Positions 1-11,287 of a stretch of 64,000 nt of DNA are shown here, one piece after another. The position numbers were made by a program, and so were the translations under genes. The notes beneath the pieces were generated by a model. That model made no database searches, was not told where the DNA came from, and was given only the letters and a program-made list of their open reading frames with translations. The DNA lies in assembly GCF_902859735.1 (NCBI RefSeq), contig NZ_CADIJY010000013.1, positions 1 through 64,000 on the forward strand, given 5' to 3'. This DNA is from Achromobacter aegrifaciens (GTDB lineage: Bacteria > Pseudomonadota > Gammaproteobacteria > Burkholderiales > Burkholderiaceae_B). Numbering within the stretch: position 1 is the stretch's first letter; every line of letters begins with the position of its first letter.

Positions 1-39
1 CCGGCACCGGCACCCGCACCCGCACGCACGCACGCACGA
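1..39. repeat. Short GC-rich tandem repeats
   Basis: The first bases are imperfect CCGGCA/CCCGCA units followed by four GCAC-type tetranucleotide units. I see no gene in 1-70. The tract is at the window edge, so its left part is not visible. Confidence 0.5.
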
Positions 40-70
40 CGTCAACACCAACCAGCACTCATCAGACACC

Positions 71-100
71 AAAAAAAAAGCGGCGCTAAAAAGCGCCGCC
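71..100 (-). terminator. Rho-independent terminator of ilvD
   Basis: An 8-bp perfect stem (GCGGCGCT at 80-87 with AGCGCCGC at 92-99) and a four-base loop are followed, reading the minus strand, by a run of nine T (71-79). It lies about 25 bases after the ilvD stop codon. Confidence 0.9.
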
Positions 101-123
101 CTCTTACCCAACAGCAAGCAAAA

Positions 124-1992
124 TCAACGCTTGCCCTTCTGCTTCAGCTGCGACAAATCCCGCACAGCCCCGCGATCCGCCGAAGTCGCCAACGCCGCAT
201 ACGCTTGCAGCGCCTGCGACACGACACGTTCGCGACCGACCGGCTCCCAGCCATCGGCACGAGCATCCATCGCCGCCCGGCGGCGCGCCAGTTCCTCGTC
301 GGACACCGCCAGATGCATCTTGCGGTTCGGGATATCGATCTCGATCACGTCGCCCTCTTCCACCAGGCCGATCGTGCCGCCTTCCGCCGCTTCCGGCGAA
401 GCATGGCCGATCACCAGCCCCGACGAACCGCCAGAGAAACGGCCATCGGTAAACAGCGCGCAAGTCTTGCCCAGGCCCTTGGACTTCAGGTACGACGTCG
501 GGTACAGCATTTCCTGCATGCCCGGACCGCCCTTCGGGCCTTCGTAGCGGATCACCACCACGTCGCCAGGAACGATCTTGTCGCCCAGAATGCCTTCCAC
601 CGCATCGTCCTGGCTTTCAAAAACGCGCGCACGGCCGGTAAAGACCCATTGCGACTCGTCCACGCCCGCCGTCTTCACGATGCAGCCCTTTTCAGCCAGG
701 TTGCCGTAAAGCACGGCCAGGCCGCCGTCCTTCGAATAGGCGCTTTCCTTGCTGCGGATGCAGCCCGTCTTGCGGTCGGTATCCAGCGTCAGGAAGGTTG
801 CGTCCTGGCTGAACGCCACCGTGGTCGGAATGCCGCCCGGAGCCGCCCTATAGAACTTCTGCGCCTCTTCGCCAGCGCCGCCGGCCACGTCCCATTGCTT
901 GATCGCATTGCCCAGCGTGCCGCTGTGCACGTTGCCGCAGGACAGATCGAGCAGGTCCGCGCGCGCCAGTTCACCCAGGATGCCCAGGATGCCGCCAGCG
1001 CGGTGCACGTCTTCGATGTGGTATTTGTCGGTGGCGGGCGCCGCCTTGCACAGGCACGGCACCTTGCGCGAAATGCGGTCGATGTCGGCCATGGTGAAGT
1101 CCACGCCAGCTTCCTGCGCCGCGGCCAGCAAGTGCAACACGGTGTTGGTCGAGCCGCCCATGGCCACGTCCAGCGCCATCGCGTTCTGGAACGCGCTCTT
1201 GGTGGCGATGCTGCGCGGCAGGACCGACGCGTCCTCTTCCTGGTAGTAACGACGGCACAGGTCCACCACCAGGCGGCCGGCCTGTTCGAACAGACCCTTG
1301 CGCCAGGCGTGCGTGGCAACGATCGTGCCGTTGCCCGGCAGCGCCAGGCCGATGGCTTCGGTCAGACAGTTCATCGAGTTGGCGGTGAACATGCCGGAAC
1401 AGGAGCCGCAGGTCGGGCAGGCGCTGCGTTCGACTTCCGCCACTTCCGCATCCGACACCTTGGGGTCGGCGGCCTTGATCATGGCGTCGATCAGGTCGAT
1501 CTTGGCGATGACCTTGCCGTCGGTGGGCGACTTGACCTTGCCCGCTTCCATCGGACCGCCCGACACGAACACGACCGGGATGTTCAAGCGCATAGCGGCC
1601 ATCAGCATCCCCGGGGTGATCTTGTCGCAGTTCGAGATGCAGACCATGGCGTCGGCGCAGTGCGCGTTGACCATGTATTCGACCGAGTCGGCGATCAGTT
1701 CGCGCGAGGGCAGCGAATACAGCATGCCGCCGTGGCCCATGGCGATGCCGTCGTCCACGGCAATGGTGTTGAATTCCTTGGCGACGCCGCCTGCGGCCTC
1801 GATTTCCTTGGCGACCAGCGCGCCCAGGTCGCGCAGGTGCACGTGGCCCGGCACGAACTGCGTGAACGAGTTCACTACCGCGATGATCGGCTTGCCGAAG
1901 TCGCCGTCCTTCATGCCGGTGGCGCGCCACAGGGCGCGGGCGCCGGCCATGTTGCGGCCGTGGGTCGAGGTGCGGGAGCGGTAGTGCGGCAT
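124..1992 (-). CDS. ilvD: Dihydroxy-acid dehydratase IlvD
   Basis: This cytosolic Fe-S enzyme dehydrates 2,3-dihydroxy-isovalerate and 2,3-dihydroxy-3-methylvalerate to the 2-oxo acids of valine/leucine and isoleucine synthesis. The 622-residue protein has the family's full length. Seen directly: the N-terminal [13 protein letters not shown] block, SNCDK around Cys122 and the CPTCGSC cluster at Cys192/Cys195, which are the expected cluster ligands, plus a glycine-rich C-terminal half with FTDGRFSGG. The start ATG at 1992 gives the usual N terminus. It stands alone, with its own terminator directly downstream; upstream (1993-2099) is a short spacer before the end of the AraC-type gene. Confidence 0.97.
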   Translation of the reverse strand: MPHYRSRTSTHGRNMAGARALWRATGMKDGDFGKPIIAVVNSFTQFVPGHVHLRDLGALVAKEIEAAGGVAKEFNTIAVDDGIAMGHGGMLYSLPSRELIADSVEYMVNAHCADAMVCISNCDKITPGMLMAAMRLNIPVVFVSGGPMEAGKVKSPTDGKVIAKIDLIDAMIKAADPKVSDAEVAEVERSACPTCGSCSGMFTANSMNCLTEAIGLALPGNGTIVATHAWRKGLFEQAGRLVVDLCRRYYQEEDASVLPRSIATKSAFQNAMALDVAMGGSTNTVLHLLAAAQEAGVDFTMADIDRISRKVPCLCKAAPATDKYHIEDVHRAGGILGILGELARADLLDLSCGNVHSGTLGNAIKQWDVAGGAGEEAQKFYRAAPGGIPTTVAFSQDATFLTLDTDRKTGCIRSKESAYSKDGGLAVLYGNLAEKGCIVKTAGVDESQWVFTGRARVFESQDDAVEGILGDKIVPGDVVVIRYEGPKGGPGMQEMLYPTSYLKSKGLGKTCALFTDGRFSGGSSGLVIGHASPEAAEGGTIGLVEEGDVIEIDIPNRKMHLAVSDEELARRRAAMDARADGWEPVGRERVVSQALQAYAALATSADRGAVRDLSQLKQKGKR

Positions 1993-2099
1993 GGTTTGTC
2001 TCTGGCTGTAGCTGTTAGCGTAGGCGGCAAAACGTTAAATAATACGCTGGTTCGGGCCGCCCTCGCCCGTCGGCCGCCCCCGGGACGCGGCCGCGGCCA

Positions 2100-2915
2100 T
2101 CAGGCGGACGCCATGCCGCGGGCCGCGAAGGCGCTGGGCGGCTCGCCCACGGCCTTGCGGAACATGGCCGCGAAAGCGCTGGGGCTTTCGTACCCCAGGT
2201 CCAGCGCCACCTCCAGCACACGTTCGCCGCGCGCCAGCCGCTCCATTGCCGCCAGGAGCCGCGCCTGCTGGCGCCACCGGCCAAAGGTCATGCCGGTGTG
2301 CCGCAGGAACAGCCGGTGCACCGTCTTCGGGTCCACTCCCAGCGCGCGCCCCCAGTCGGCCGCGCCGTCCTGGCGTTCCGGGTGGCGCACGATGGCGCGG
2401 CAAATGCGCGCCAGGCGGGGTTCGGAAGGCTGCGGCAGGTGCAGCGGCAGCACCGGCTCCTGGCGCAATTCGTCCAGCAGCAACATCATCAGCCGGCCGT
2501 CGCGCGTGTCGGGCGCCCAGTCCAGCGGCACCTCGGCCGCCGCGACCATCAGCTCGCGCAGCAAAGGGGAAATCGACAACACACAGCAGCTGGACGGCAA
2601 GTGCGCGGCCGCGCCCGGCTCCACAAACACGGTGCGCATGCGCGGCTCGCCACTCATGCGCAGGCCGTGCGACACCCAGGCCGGCACCCAGACGCCGCGC
2701 GTGGGCGGCACCACCCAGATCCCGGCATCGGTATCCACCACCATGACCCCGGAGATGGCGTACAGCAACTGGGCGCGGCGGTGCCGGTGGCGGCGCACGC
2801 GGTGGCCGTCTTCGTAATCCACCGCCAATCCGGCCACCGGACGCCGCGAGGACTCATAAGGAAACAGGTCCAGCTCTGCGGGCTTATAGGGCTTGCGGGC
2901 AGCAGGCTTGTCCAT
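2100..2915 (-). CDS. AraC-family transcriptional regulator with cupin-type sensor domain
   Basis: The protein has 271 residues from the ATG at 2915; a GTG at 2987 would add 24 residues and overlap the neighbour by 8 bp, but the added stretch looks like intergenic translation. The N-terminal half has a cupin-like pattern (HRHRRAQLLY, then PTRGVWVPAW), as in single-domain AraC/cupin regulators. The C-terminal 90 residues hold two helix-turn-helix units, the second being LEVALDLGYESPSAF. It follows the LysR gene at 2980-3870 on the same strand. Its target is not evident; neighbours of such regulators often encode efflux proteins, but none is adjacent here. Confidence 0.88.
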   Translation of the reverse strand: MDKPAARKPYKPAELDLFPYESSRRPVAGLAVDYEDGHRVRRHRHRRAQLLYAISGVMVVDTDAGIWVVPPTRGVWVPAWVSHGLRMSGEPRMRTVFVEPGAAAHLPSSCCVLSISPLLRELMVAAAEVPLDWAPDTRDGRLMMLLLDELRQEPVLPLHLPQPSEPRLARICRAIVRHPERQDGAADWGRALGVDPKTVHRLFLRHTGMTFGRWRQQARLLAAMERLARGERVLEVALDLGYESPSAFAAMFRKAVGEPPSAFAARGMASA

Positions 2916-2979
2916 TTTGCGATGATTGCGATTCAAGTGGCGAGGAATGGTCTGCGCCAGTGTACCCACGTCCTTGGGT

Positions 2980-3870
2980 TCATCCACGCAACGCCAGCAG
3001 CGAGTCCTGCAGATGCCGCAATCCCCGGCTGAGCGGTTTGTCCCTTCGCAGCACGATGGCCAGGCTGCGCGACAGGCGCGGCGCCAGCGAGCGCACCTCC
3101 AGCGCCTGGCGCTGGCCCGCGCCCGACACCGCCAGCCTGGGCAGGATCGCGCAACCCAGGCCCGCGGCGACGATCTCCTTCATGGCCTCGGTGCTGCCCA
3201 GCTCCATCACGGGCTTGGCGGCCAACCCGGCGTCCTCGAACCAGTCGTCCACCAGGCGGCGGGTGCGCGCGCCCGGTTCGAACAGCACCAGCGGCAGCTG
3301 CGCCAGCGCCTGCGGCGTGGCGGCCGCGGGTATGGCGGCCGGATCGCGGGCGGGAAAGATCGCCACGAACTCGTCATCCAGCACCGGCGTGACCTGGAAC
3401 ATGCGTCCCGGCGCGGGCAAGGTGACCAGGCCGATATCGAGCGTGTTGTTCTCCAGCGCGCGCAGCATGTCCGCCGTATTGCCGGTGCTGGCCACGATAT
3501 CCAATGCCGGAAAGCGCCGCCGCAGGTCCGCCAGGATCGGCGGCAGCAGATAGGTGCAGGCGGTGGCGCCCGTGCCCAGCCGGATGCGGCCGGACACCTG
3601 CGACGCATGCGCGGTCATGGCAAGTTCGGCCTGCGCCAGCGCCGCGTCGATGACGCGCACGTGCGACAGCAGCTCCAGCCCGGCCGCTGTCGGGCCGGCG
3701 CGGCGGCCGATGCGTTCCACCAGCTTCAGGCCGAAGCGCCGCTCCAACTGGCGGATCTGCAGGCTGACGGCGGGCTGCGTCACGCCGCCCCGCTCCGCCG
3801 CGGCGGAAAAACTGCCCAGTTCGATCACCTGCGCAAAGGTGCGCAGATGATCCAGGTTAAGGCCACGCAT
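2980..3870 (-). CDS. LysR-family transcriptional regulator
   Basis: The protein has 296 residues starting at MRGLNLDHLRTF. An in-frame ATG at 3903 adds 11 residues without family resemblance, so 3870 is preferred. The N-terminal winged helix-turn-helix (residues about 5-63) carries the typical FSAAAERGGVTQPAVSLQI pattern, followed by a linker helix and a periplasmic-binding-protein-like effector domain. It is divergent from the acetyltransferase at 3984, about 110 bp away, so that gene and its MFS partner are the most likely targets (inference from the usual LysR arrangement). Confidence 0.9.
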   Translation of the reverse strand: MRGLNLDHLRTFAQVIELGSFSAAAERGGVTQPAVSLQIRQLERRFGLKLVERIGRRAGPTAAGLELLSHVRVIDAALAQAELAMTAHASQVSGRIRLGTGATACTYLLPPILADLRRRFPALDIVASTGNTADMLRALENNTLDIGLVTLPAPGRMFQVTPVLDDEFVAIFPARDPAAIPAAATPQALAQLPLVLFEPGARTRRLVDDWFEDAGLAAKPVMELGSTEAMKEIVAAGLGCAILPRLAVSGAGQRQALEVRSLAPRLSRSLAIVLRRDKPLSRGLRHLQDSLLALRG

Positions 3871-3983
3871 CGCTAAATCCAAAGTTTTACTTATACAAAT
3901 CATAATGGACCAAAGCTTTATTAATAAATAAGCTTGCGCGACACTGGCGGTTTCTGTTTTCCTTTCCTGCTCACGGCCCGCCC

Positions 3984-4529
3984 ATGTCGTCCCCCCGCCC
4001 CACCGTCCTCATCCGCGACAGCGCGGAAGCCGATCTTCCCGCCATCAAGACCATCTACGCCCACCATGTAAAGCACGGCACCGCGTCGTTCGAGCTGGAG
4101 CCGCCGTCCATCCAGGAAATGCGCCAGCGCCGCGGCGCCGTACTGGAAAAGGAAATGCCCTATCTGGTGGCCGAGATCAACGGTGAGGTCGTGGGCTACG
4201 CCTACGTCACGCCTTACCGCCCGCGCCCGGCCTACCGCCACACGGTCGAAGATTCGGTGTACGTAAAGGCGGGCCGCTCCGGCCTGGGCATCGGCGGCAA
4301 GCTGCTGGCCGAGCTGATCGAGCGCTGCACCGCCGCCGGCTGGCGCCAGATGCTGGCCGTCGTGGGCGACAGCCGCAACGCCGCATCGCTGGCGCTGCAC
4401 GCCAGCCAGGGCTTCCATCCCGCCGGCACTCTGCGTTCGGTGGGGCACAAGCATGGCGAATGGCGCGACACGGTGCTGATGCAGCGCGCGCTGGGCGAAG
4501 GCGACGCCACACCGCCGCAACGGCCGTGA
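3984..4529 (+). CDS. GNAT-family N-acetyltransferase, phosphinothricin-acetyltransferase-like
   Basis: The 181-residue protein has the layout of the Pat/Bar (and YncA/MnaT) branch of GNAT acetyltransferases: RDSAEADLPAIKTIYAHHV at the N terminus, TASFELEPPS, GYAYVTPYRPRPAYRHTVEDSV in the middle and the acetyl-CoA loop GLGIGGKLL. Relatives acetylate the amino group of phosphinothricin, methionine sulfoximine or similar amino acid analogues using acetyl-CoA in the cytosol. The stop overlaps the start of the MFS gene (GTGA at 4526-4529), which implies translational coupling with a transporter. Confidence 0.88.
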   Translation: MSSPRPTVLIRDSAEADLPAIKTIYAHHVKHGTASFELEPPSIQEMRQRRGAVLEKEMPYLVAEINGEVVGYAYVTPYRPRPAYRHTVEDSVYVKAGRSGLGIGGKLLAELIERCTAAGWRQMLAVVGDSRNAASLALHASQGFHPAGTLRSVGHKHGEWRDTVLMQRALGEGDATPPQRP

Positions 4530-5716
4530 TTGCGCCGCGCGCCATCGTCTGCCTGGGGCTGACGCAACTGGTCGGCTGGGGCGTGACGTACTACTTGATC
4601 GGCGCCCTGGGACCCGCAATGGCCGCCGACCTGGGCTGGAACGCCGCCACCGTCTACGGCGGTTTTTCGGCGGCCATCGTGGTGATGGCCCTGGTGTCGC
4701 CGCTGGCCGGCATGGCCGTGGACCGCTGGGGCGGCCATCGCGTCATGCCGCTGGGCGCGCTACTGGGCGCGCTGGGCTGCGCGGGCCTGTCGATCGCGCA
4801 CGCCATACCTTGGTACTTCCTGTCCTGGGCCGTGCTGGGCGTTGGCATGCGGCTGAGCCTGTACGACGCGGCTTTCGCCTCGCTGGCGCGCGCGGCCGGC
4901 CCCTTGGCGCGCCGGCCCATGTCGCAGATCACGTTGTTCGGCGGACTCGCGTCCACGGTGATGTGGCCGGTAGGCCATGCGCTGTCGGGCTGGCTGGGCT
5001 GGCGCGGCGCGGCGCTGGCCTATGCCGGTTTGGCGCTGGCCACGGTGCCGCTTTACCTGGCGCTGCCGCGTGCACGCTATGCAGCGGCCCCCGGCGGCAA
5101 GGACAAGGCGCCCGCCGGCCTCACCCGCAACGCCGCCGAGCGCCGCCTGGCGGGCGGACTGTACGCGTTGGTCGCCATGCTGACCAACTTTCTGGCGGCG
5201 GGCAACGCGGCCCATCTGATTTCATTGCTGTCGGGCCTGGGCTTGGCCGCGGCCGCCGCGGTCAGCGTCGCGGCCCTGTGGGGCGTCGGCCAGTTCGCGG
5301 CCCGTCTGGCCGACGTGGCGTTGGGCTCGCGCCTGCATCCGCTGACATTGACGCTGGCGGTCGGCGCGCTGCTGCCCCTGTGCTTCCTGCTGGCGCTGCT
5401 GTCCGGCGGCAACCTCTATGCCACCGCCGCCTACGCGCTGCTTTACGGCGCCTGCAATGGCCTCTTGACCATCACCCGCGGCACCCTGCCGCTGGCGCTC
5501 TTCGATTTCCGCAGCTATGGCACGCTGGTGGGTTCATTGCTGATCCCCAGCTTCCTGGTCACCGCCGCCTCTCCGGTCGCCTATGCCTACATCGTGGACA
5601 GCTACGGCGCACGCGGCGCGATGGGGCTGTCGGTGGGCTTGGCCGCGGCTATCGGTGCGGCAGCGTTCGCGCTGCGGTGGAAGTTCATCGCCAGGACGCG
5701 CGCGGCGTTTGCCTGA
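4526..5716 (+). CDS. Major facilitator superfamily transporter
   Basis: The 396-residue protein is almost wholly hydrophobic, with about 12 predicted membrane spans and the MFS loop pattern GMAVDRWGGHRVMPLGA between spans 2 and 3. I chose the GTG at 4526, which overlaps the stop of the acetyltransferase; the frame is open further upstream but only inside that gene. Its N terminus (LGLTQLVGWGVTYYLIGALGP) resembles MFS proteins of unknown substrate in this bacterial family. Coupling to the acetyltransferase suggests the pair handles one compound, perhaps by modification and export. The substrate cannot be read from the sequence. Confidence 0.87.
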   Translation: MIAPRAIVCLGLTQLVGWGVTYYLIGALGPAMAADLGWNAATVYGGFSAAIVVMALVSPLAGMAVDRWGGHRVMPLGALLGALGCAGLSIAHAIPWYFLSWAVLGVGMRLSLYDAAFASLARAAGPLARRPMSQITLFGGLASTVMWPVGHALSGWLGWRGAALAYAGLALATVPLYLALPRARYAAAPGGKDKAPAGLTRNAAERRLAGGLYALVAMLTNFLAAGNAAHLISLLSGLGLAAAAAVSVAALWGVGQFAARLADVALGSRLHPLTLTLAVGALLPLCFLLALLSGGNLYATAAYALLYGACNGLLTITRGTLPLALFDFRSYGTLVGSLLIPSFLVTAASPVAYAYIVDSYGARGAMGLSVGLAAAIGAAAFALRWKFIARTRAAFA

Positions 5717-5749
5717 AGCGCCCGCCGCGCGATGGCGGCGGCCGGCGTC

Positions 5750-6469
5750 TCAACCCTCGGCGGCGGAGGCCACCACCCATTTTTCCCAACCGATCTTGCG
5801 CAGCTTGCAGGCGGGACACTCGCCGCAGCCGTAGCCCCAGTCGTGGCGCGCGCCGCGCTCGCCCAGATAGCAGGTGTGGCTTTCCTCGACGATGGTTTCC
5901 ACCAGCGCGTCGCCGCCCAGCCTATGCGCCAGCGCCCAGGTCTCGGACTTGTCGATCCACATCAGCGGCGTCTCGATCGTGACCCGCGAGCCCAAGCCCA
6001 GGCCCAGCGCCACTTGCTGCGCCTTGATGGTGTCGTCGCGGCAATCCGGATAGCCGGAAAAATCGGTTTCGCACATGCCGCCCACCAGCACGTCCAGCTG
6101 ACGGCGGTAGCCCAGCGCGGCGGCCAGCGTCAGGAACAGCAGGTTGCGCCCAGGCACGAAAGTGTTGGGCAGGCCGTTGGCCTGCATTTCGATGGCGCGG
6201 TCGCTGGTCATGGCGGTATCGCCCACCTGGCCCAGCACCTTCAGGTCCAGCAGATGATCCTCGCCCAGGCGCGGCGCCCAGTCGGGGAAATTGCTGCGGA
6301 TCTCGCGCAGCACGTTCAGCCGCGCAGTCAGTTCAATGTGGTGGCGCTGCCCGTAGTCGAACGCCACGGTTTCCACATGGGCGTAGCGGTCCAGCGCCCA
6401 GGCCAGGCAAGTAGTGGAATCCTGGCCGCCCGAAAACAGCACGAGCGCGCGACGTTGATGATTTTGCAT
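5750..6469 (-). CDS. queC: 7-cyano-7-deazaguanine synthase QueC
   Basis: QueC converts 7-carboxy-7-deazaguanine to preQ0 with ATP and ammonia, on the queuosine pathway. The 239-residue protein shows the ATP-pyrophosphatase P-loop SGGQDSTTC near residue 14, the FDYGQRH block, the [14 protein letters not shown] motif, and a C-terminal zinc site with CYLGER followed by [10 protein letters not shown]. Length and motif order are those of the family. It converges with the MFS gene. I looked upstream (6470-6691) for a preQ1 riboswitch and saw none. Confidence 0.96.
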   Translation of the reverse strand: MQNHQRRALVLFSGGQDSTTCLAWALDRYAHVETVAFDYGQRHHIELTARLNVLREIRSNFPDWAPRLGEDHLLDLKVLGQVGDTAMTSDRAIEMQANGLPNTFVPGRNLLFLTLAAALGYRRQLDVLVGGMCETDFSGYPDCRDDTIKAQQVALGLGLGSRVTIETPLMWIDKSETWALAHRLGGDALVETIVEESHTCYLGERGARHDWGYGCGECPACKLRKIGWEKWVVASAAEG

Positions 6470-6691
6470 AAATGGGGGCTTCTGGAAAGACGAAGGGACT
6501 GAAGGCTTGTACGCACAGGTGACGGCCTGCCTTTAGTGTAAACATGCTGCTGGCGGACTTTAAACCGACGCCGGCGGCTGGCGTAAAAAGTCTGCGTAAA
6601 ATCTTCCAGATTCTCTTTCCCGGTTTACCTGCAACGCCTCTTCTTTCCTACCCCTTCCCCTCTCTCAGCAGCCTCGACGGATCCCCGCCAG

Positions 6692-9541
<2,850 letters not shown>

Positions 9542-9566
9542 CGATTGCTGGTGAAATGGCGCGCGG

Positions 9567-9591
9567 TATAGAATGAGTCTGATTCTCATCC
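9567..9591 (+). promoter_or_regulatory. Fur-box-like site overlapping a possible -10 element
   Basis: The stretch GAATGAGTCTGATTCTCAT has the imperfect inverted repeat of a Fur box and directly follows TATAGA, a plausible -10. It lies about 50 bases upstream of a FecI-like sigma factor gene, where Fur control is expected. I assigned it by eye only. Confidence 0.55.
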
Positions 9592-9637
9592 TTTACCCGC
9601 GCCATTTTTGCCGCCTTCGCGCGTTGCAGGGGCCCGC

Positions 9638-10159
9638 ATGTCGACCAACCAATCCGCAGCGCAGCAGGGCATCGAAGGCCTGTATGCCGATCATCACAGC
9701 TGGCTGAGAAGCTGGCTGCGTCGAAGGCTGGGCAATGCGTTCGACGCGGCGGATCTGGCGCACGACACCTATCTGCGCATCCTGCACACTGGCCGGCTGC
9801 CCGAACCGCACCAGTCGCGCCAGCATCTGGCGCAGGTCGCCCGCGGCCTGGTGATCGACCTCTACCGCCGCCGCCAGATCGAGGCCGCCTATCTCGAAGC
9901 CCTCGCCGGTCTGCCGCAGGCGCATGCGCCGTCGGAAGAAGCCCGCGCCATGGCGGTACAAGCCCTGGTCGAGATCGACGCCGTGCTGCAGAGCCTGCCA
10001 GCCAAGGCGCGCGAGGCGCTGCTGCTGCGCAAACTGGACGGTTTGAGCTACCGCGACATCGCGTCGCGGCTGGCCGTGTCGGTGTCGTCGGTGGAGAAAT
10101 ACGTGGCTTCCGCGCTGCTGGCCTGCTACCAGGCCCTGCACGCGCCCCCTGGCGGCTGA
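9638..10159 (+). CDS. FecI-like ECF sigma factor
   Basis: This 173-residue sigma factor would direct transcription of the neighbouring TonB receptor gene after an outer-membrane signal. Seen: region 2 with AFDAADLAHDTYLRIL and region 4 with the helix-turn-helix GLSYRDIASRLAVSVSSVEKYV, the FecI subgroup pattern. The ATG at 9638 is chosen because the open frame upstream has only a TTG. It is followed after 6 bp by the FecR-like gene, the standard sigma/regulator pair, and preceded by a Fur-box-like site, suggesting induction by iron limitation. Confidence 0.93.
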   Translation: MSTNQSAAQQGIEGLYADHHSWLRSWLRRRLGNAFDAADLAHDTYLRILHTGRLPEPHQSRQHLAQVARGLVIDLYRRRQIEAAYLEALAGLPQAHAPSEEARAMAVQALVEIDAVLQSLPAKAREALLLRKLDGLSYRDIASRLAVSVSSVEKYVASALLACYQALHAPPGG

Positions 10160-10165
10160 CCGGGC

Positions 10166-11167
10166 ATGTCCGCCACGCCCGGCATTCCGTCAAATCCCCA
10201 GGGCTTGAATCGGGCCATCGACCCCGCCATCGTGCAGCGGGCAGCCGAATGGATGGCGCGCTTGTGGTCGGAAGACGTCAACCCCACCGACCAGTCCGAC
10301 TGCGCCCGCTGGCGCGCGCAACATGCCGACCATGAACTGGCCTGGCAACGGCTGCTGGAATTCGAGGACAAGCTCGGCAGCGTATCGCCGCAGGCCGCCA
10401 GCCACGCTCTGCGCAAACGCCCGGCTGGCGTCTCGCGGCGCCGCGCGATCAGCCTGCTGGGGCTGGGCGCAACCATCGTGGGCGTGGGCTACATCCTGCG
10501 CGGCACCGACTCCTGGCAAACCGCAACGGCCGACTACCGCAGCGGCACTGGCGAAATCCGGACCATCGCCCTGCCGGATGGGTCCAGCGTGACGCTGTCC
10601 ACCGCGACCGCCATCGACCTCAGGTTCACCGCGGACGAACGCGTGGTGGTGCTGCACGCCGGAGAAATCCTGGTAGCAACCGCGCCAGATCTCGCAGCCA
10701 TGGCCCGGCCGTTCCGGGTGCGCAGCCGCCACGGCTCCATCCAGGCCCTGGGCACCCGATTCTCGGTCAGGGACGATACCGAAACCTCCCGCGTGGCCGT
10801 GTTCGAAGGCGCCGTGGAAATCCGTCCCCTCGGCGCACCGGAACAGGCAGTCCTGCTTCAAGCCGGCCAGGGTTCGCGCTTTTCGTCAGGCGGGGCCGCG
10901 GCACCTAGTCCTGCGCAGGAAAGCGCGGCGGCCTGGAGCCGCGGGGTATTGGTGGCCGATGCCATGCGCCTGGACGAATTCCTGGCAGAACTGGCCCGCT
11001 ACCGGCCAGGCCTGCTGCGCTGCGATCCCGAGGTTGCGGGCCTGCTGGTGAGCGGCGTCTTTTCCGTACGCAACACGGACCGGGCGCTGGACAACCTCAC
11101 GCGGGCTCTGCCGGTGGCGGTGAGCTACCGGACGCGCTACTGGGTGACAGTGCAGGCAGCGCAATGA
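10166..11167 (+). CDS. FecR-like sigma regulator (inner membrane)
   Basis: The 333-residue protein has the three parts of a FecR protein. Residues about 20-75 form the cytoplasmic DUF4880-type domain that holds the sigma factor (AAEWMARLWSEDVNPTD, ARWRAQHADHELAW). One membrane span follows around residues 92-110 (LLGLGATIVGVGYIL). The rest is a periplasmic FecR domain (GEIRTIALPDGSSVTLSTATAI, then IQALGTRFSVRDD) that receives the signal from the receptor plug extension. It sits directly after the sigma gene and before the receptor gene, with the same orientation. Confidence 0.93.
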   Translation: MSATPGIPSNPQGLNRAIDPAIVQRAAEWMARLWSEDVNPTDQSDCARWRAQHADHELAWQRLLEFEDKLGSVSPQAASHALRKRPAGVSRRRAISLLGLGATIVGVGYILRGTDSWQTATADYRSGTGEIRTIALPDGSSVTLSTATAIDLRFTADERVVVLHAGEILVATAPDLAAMARPFRVRSRHGSIQALGTRFSVRDDTETSRVAVFEGAVEIRPLGAPEQAVLLQAGQGSRFSSGGAAAPSPAQESAAAWSRGVLVADAMRLDEFLAELARYRPGLLRCDPEVAGLLVSGVFSVRNTDRALDNLTRALPVAVSYRTRYWVTVQAAQ

Positions 11168-11287
11168 CGGCCAATCGGCTGTTGCCGTTACAAACTTTTC
11201 GAGGCGGCAATTGCGGATTCGGCGTTCTTGCTCGGGATATAGGGTGACCCCCTTTCATCTCCAGCACGAACCGCAAGGCATCACCCA

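Noticed and set aside
1-39. Tandem repeats considered as a CRISPR or phase-variable tract
   Set aside because: Units are 4-6 bases, imperfect and without spacers, and no adjacent gene start would be affected.
205-2817. Very long plus-strand open frame opposite ilvD and the AraC-type gene
   Set aside because: Its translation is low-complexity Arg/His/Ala/Gly-rich, typical of the antisense frame of a high-GC gene, while the minus strand encodes recognisable proteins throughout.
6470-6691. Possible preQ1 riboswitch upstream of queC
   Set aside because: I found no short hairpin followed by the A-rich tail and ribosome-site pairing of preQ1 aptamers.
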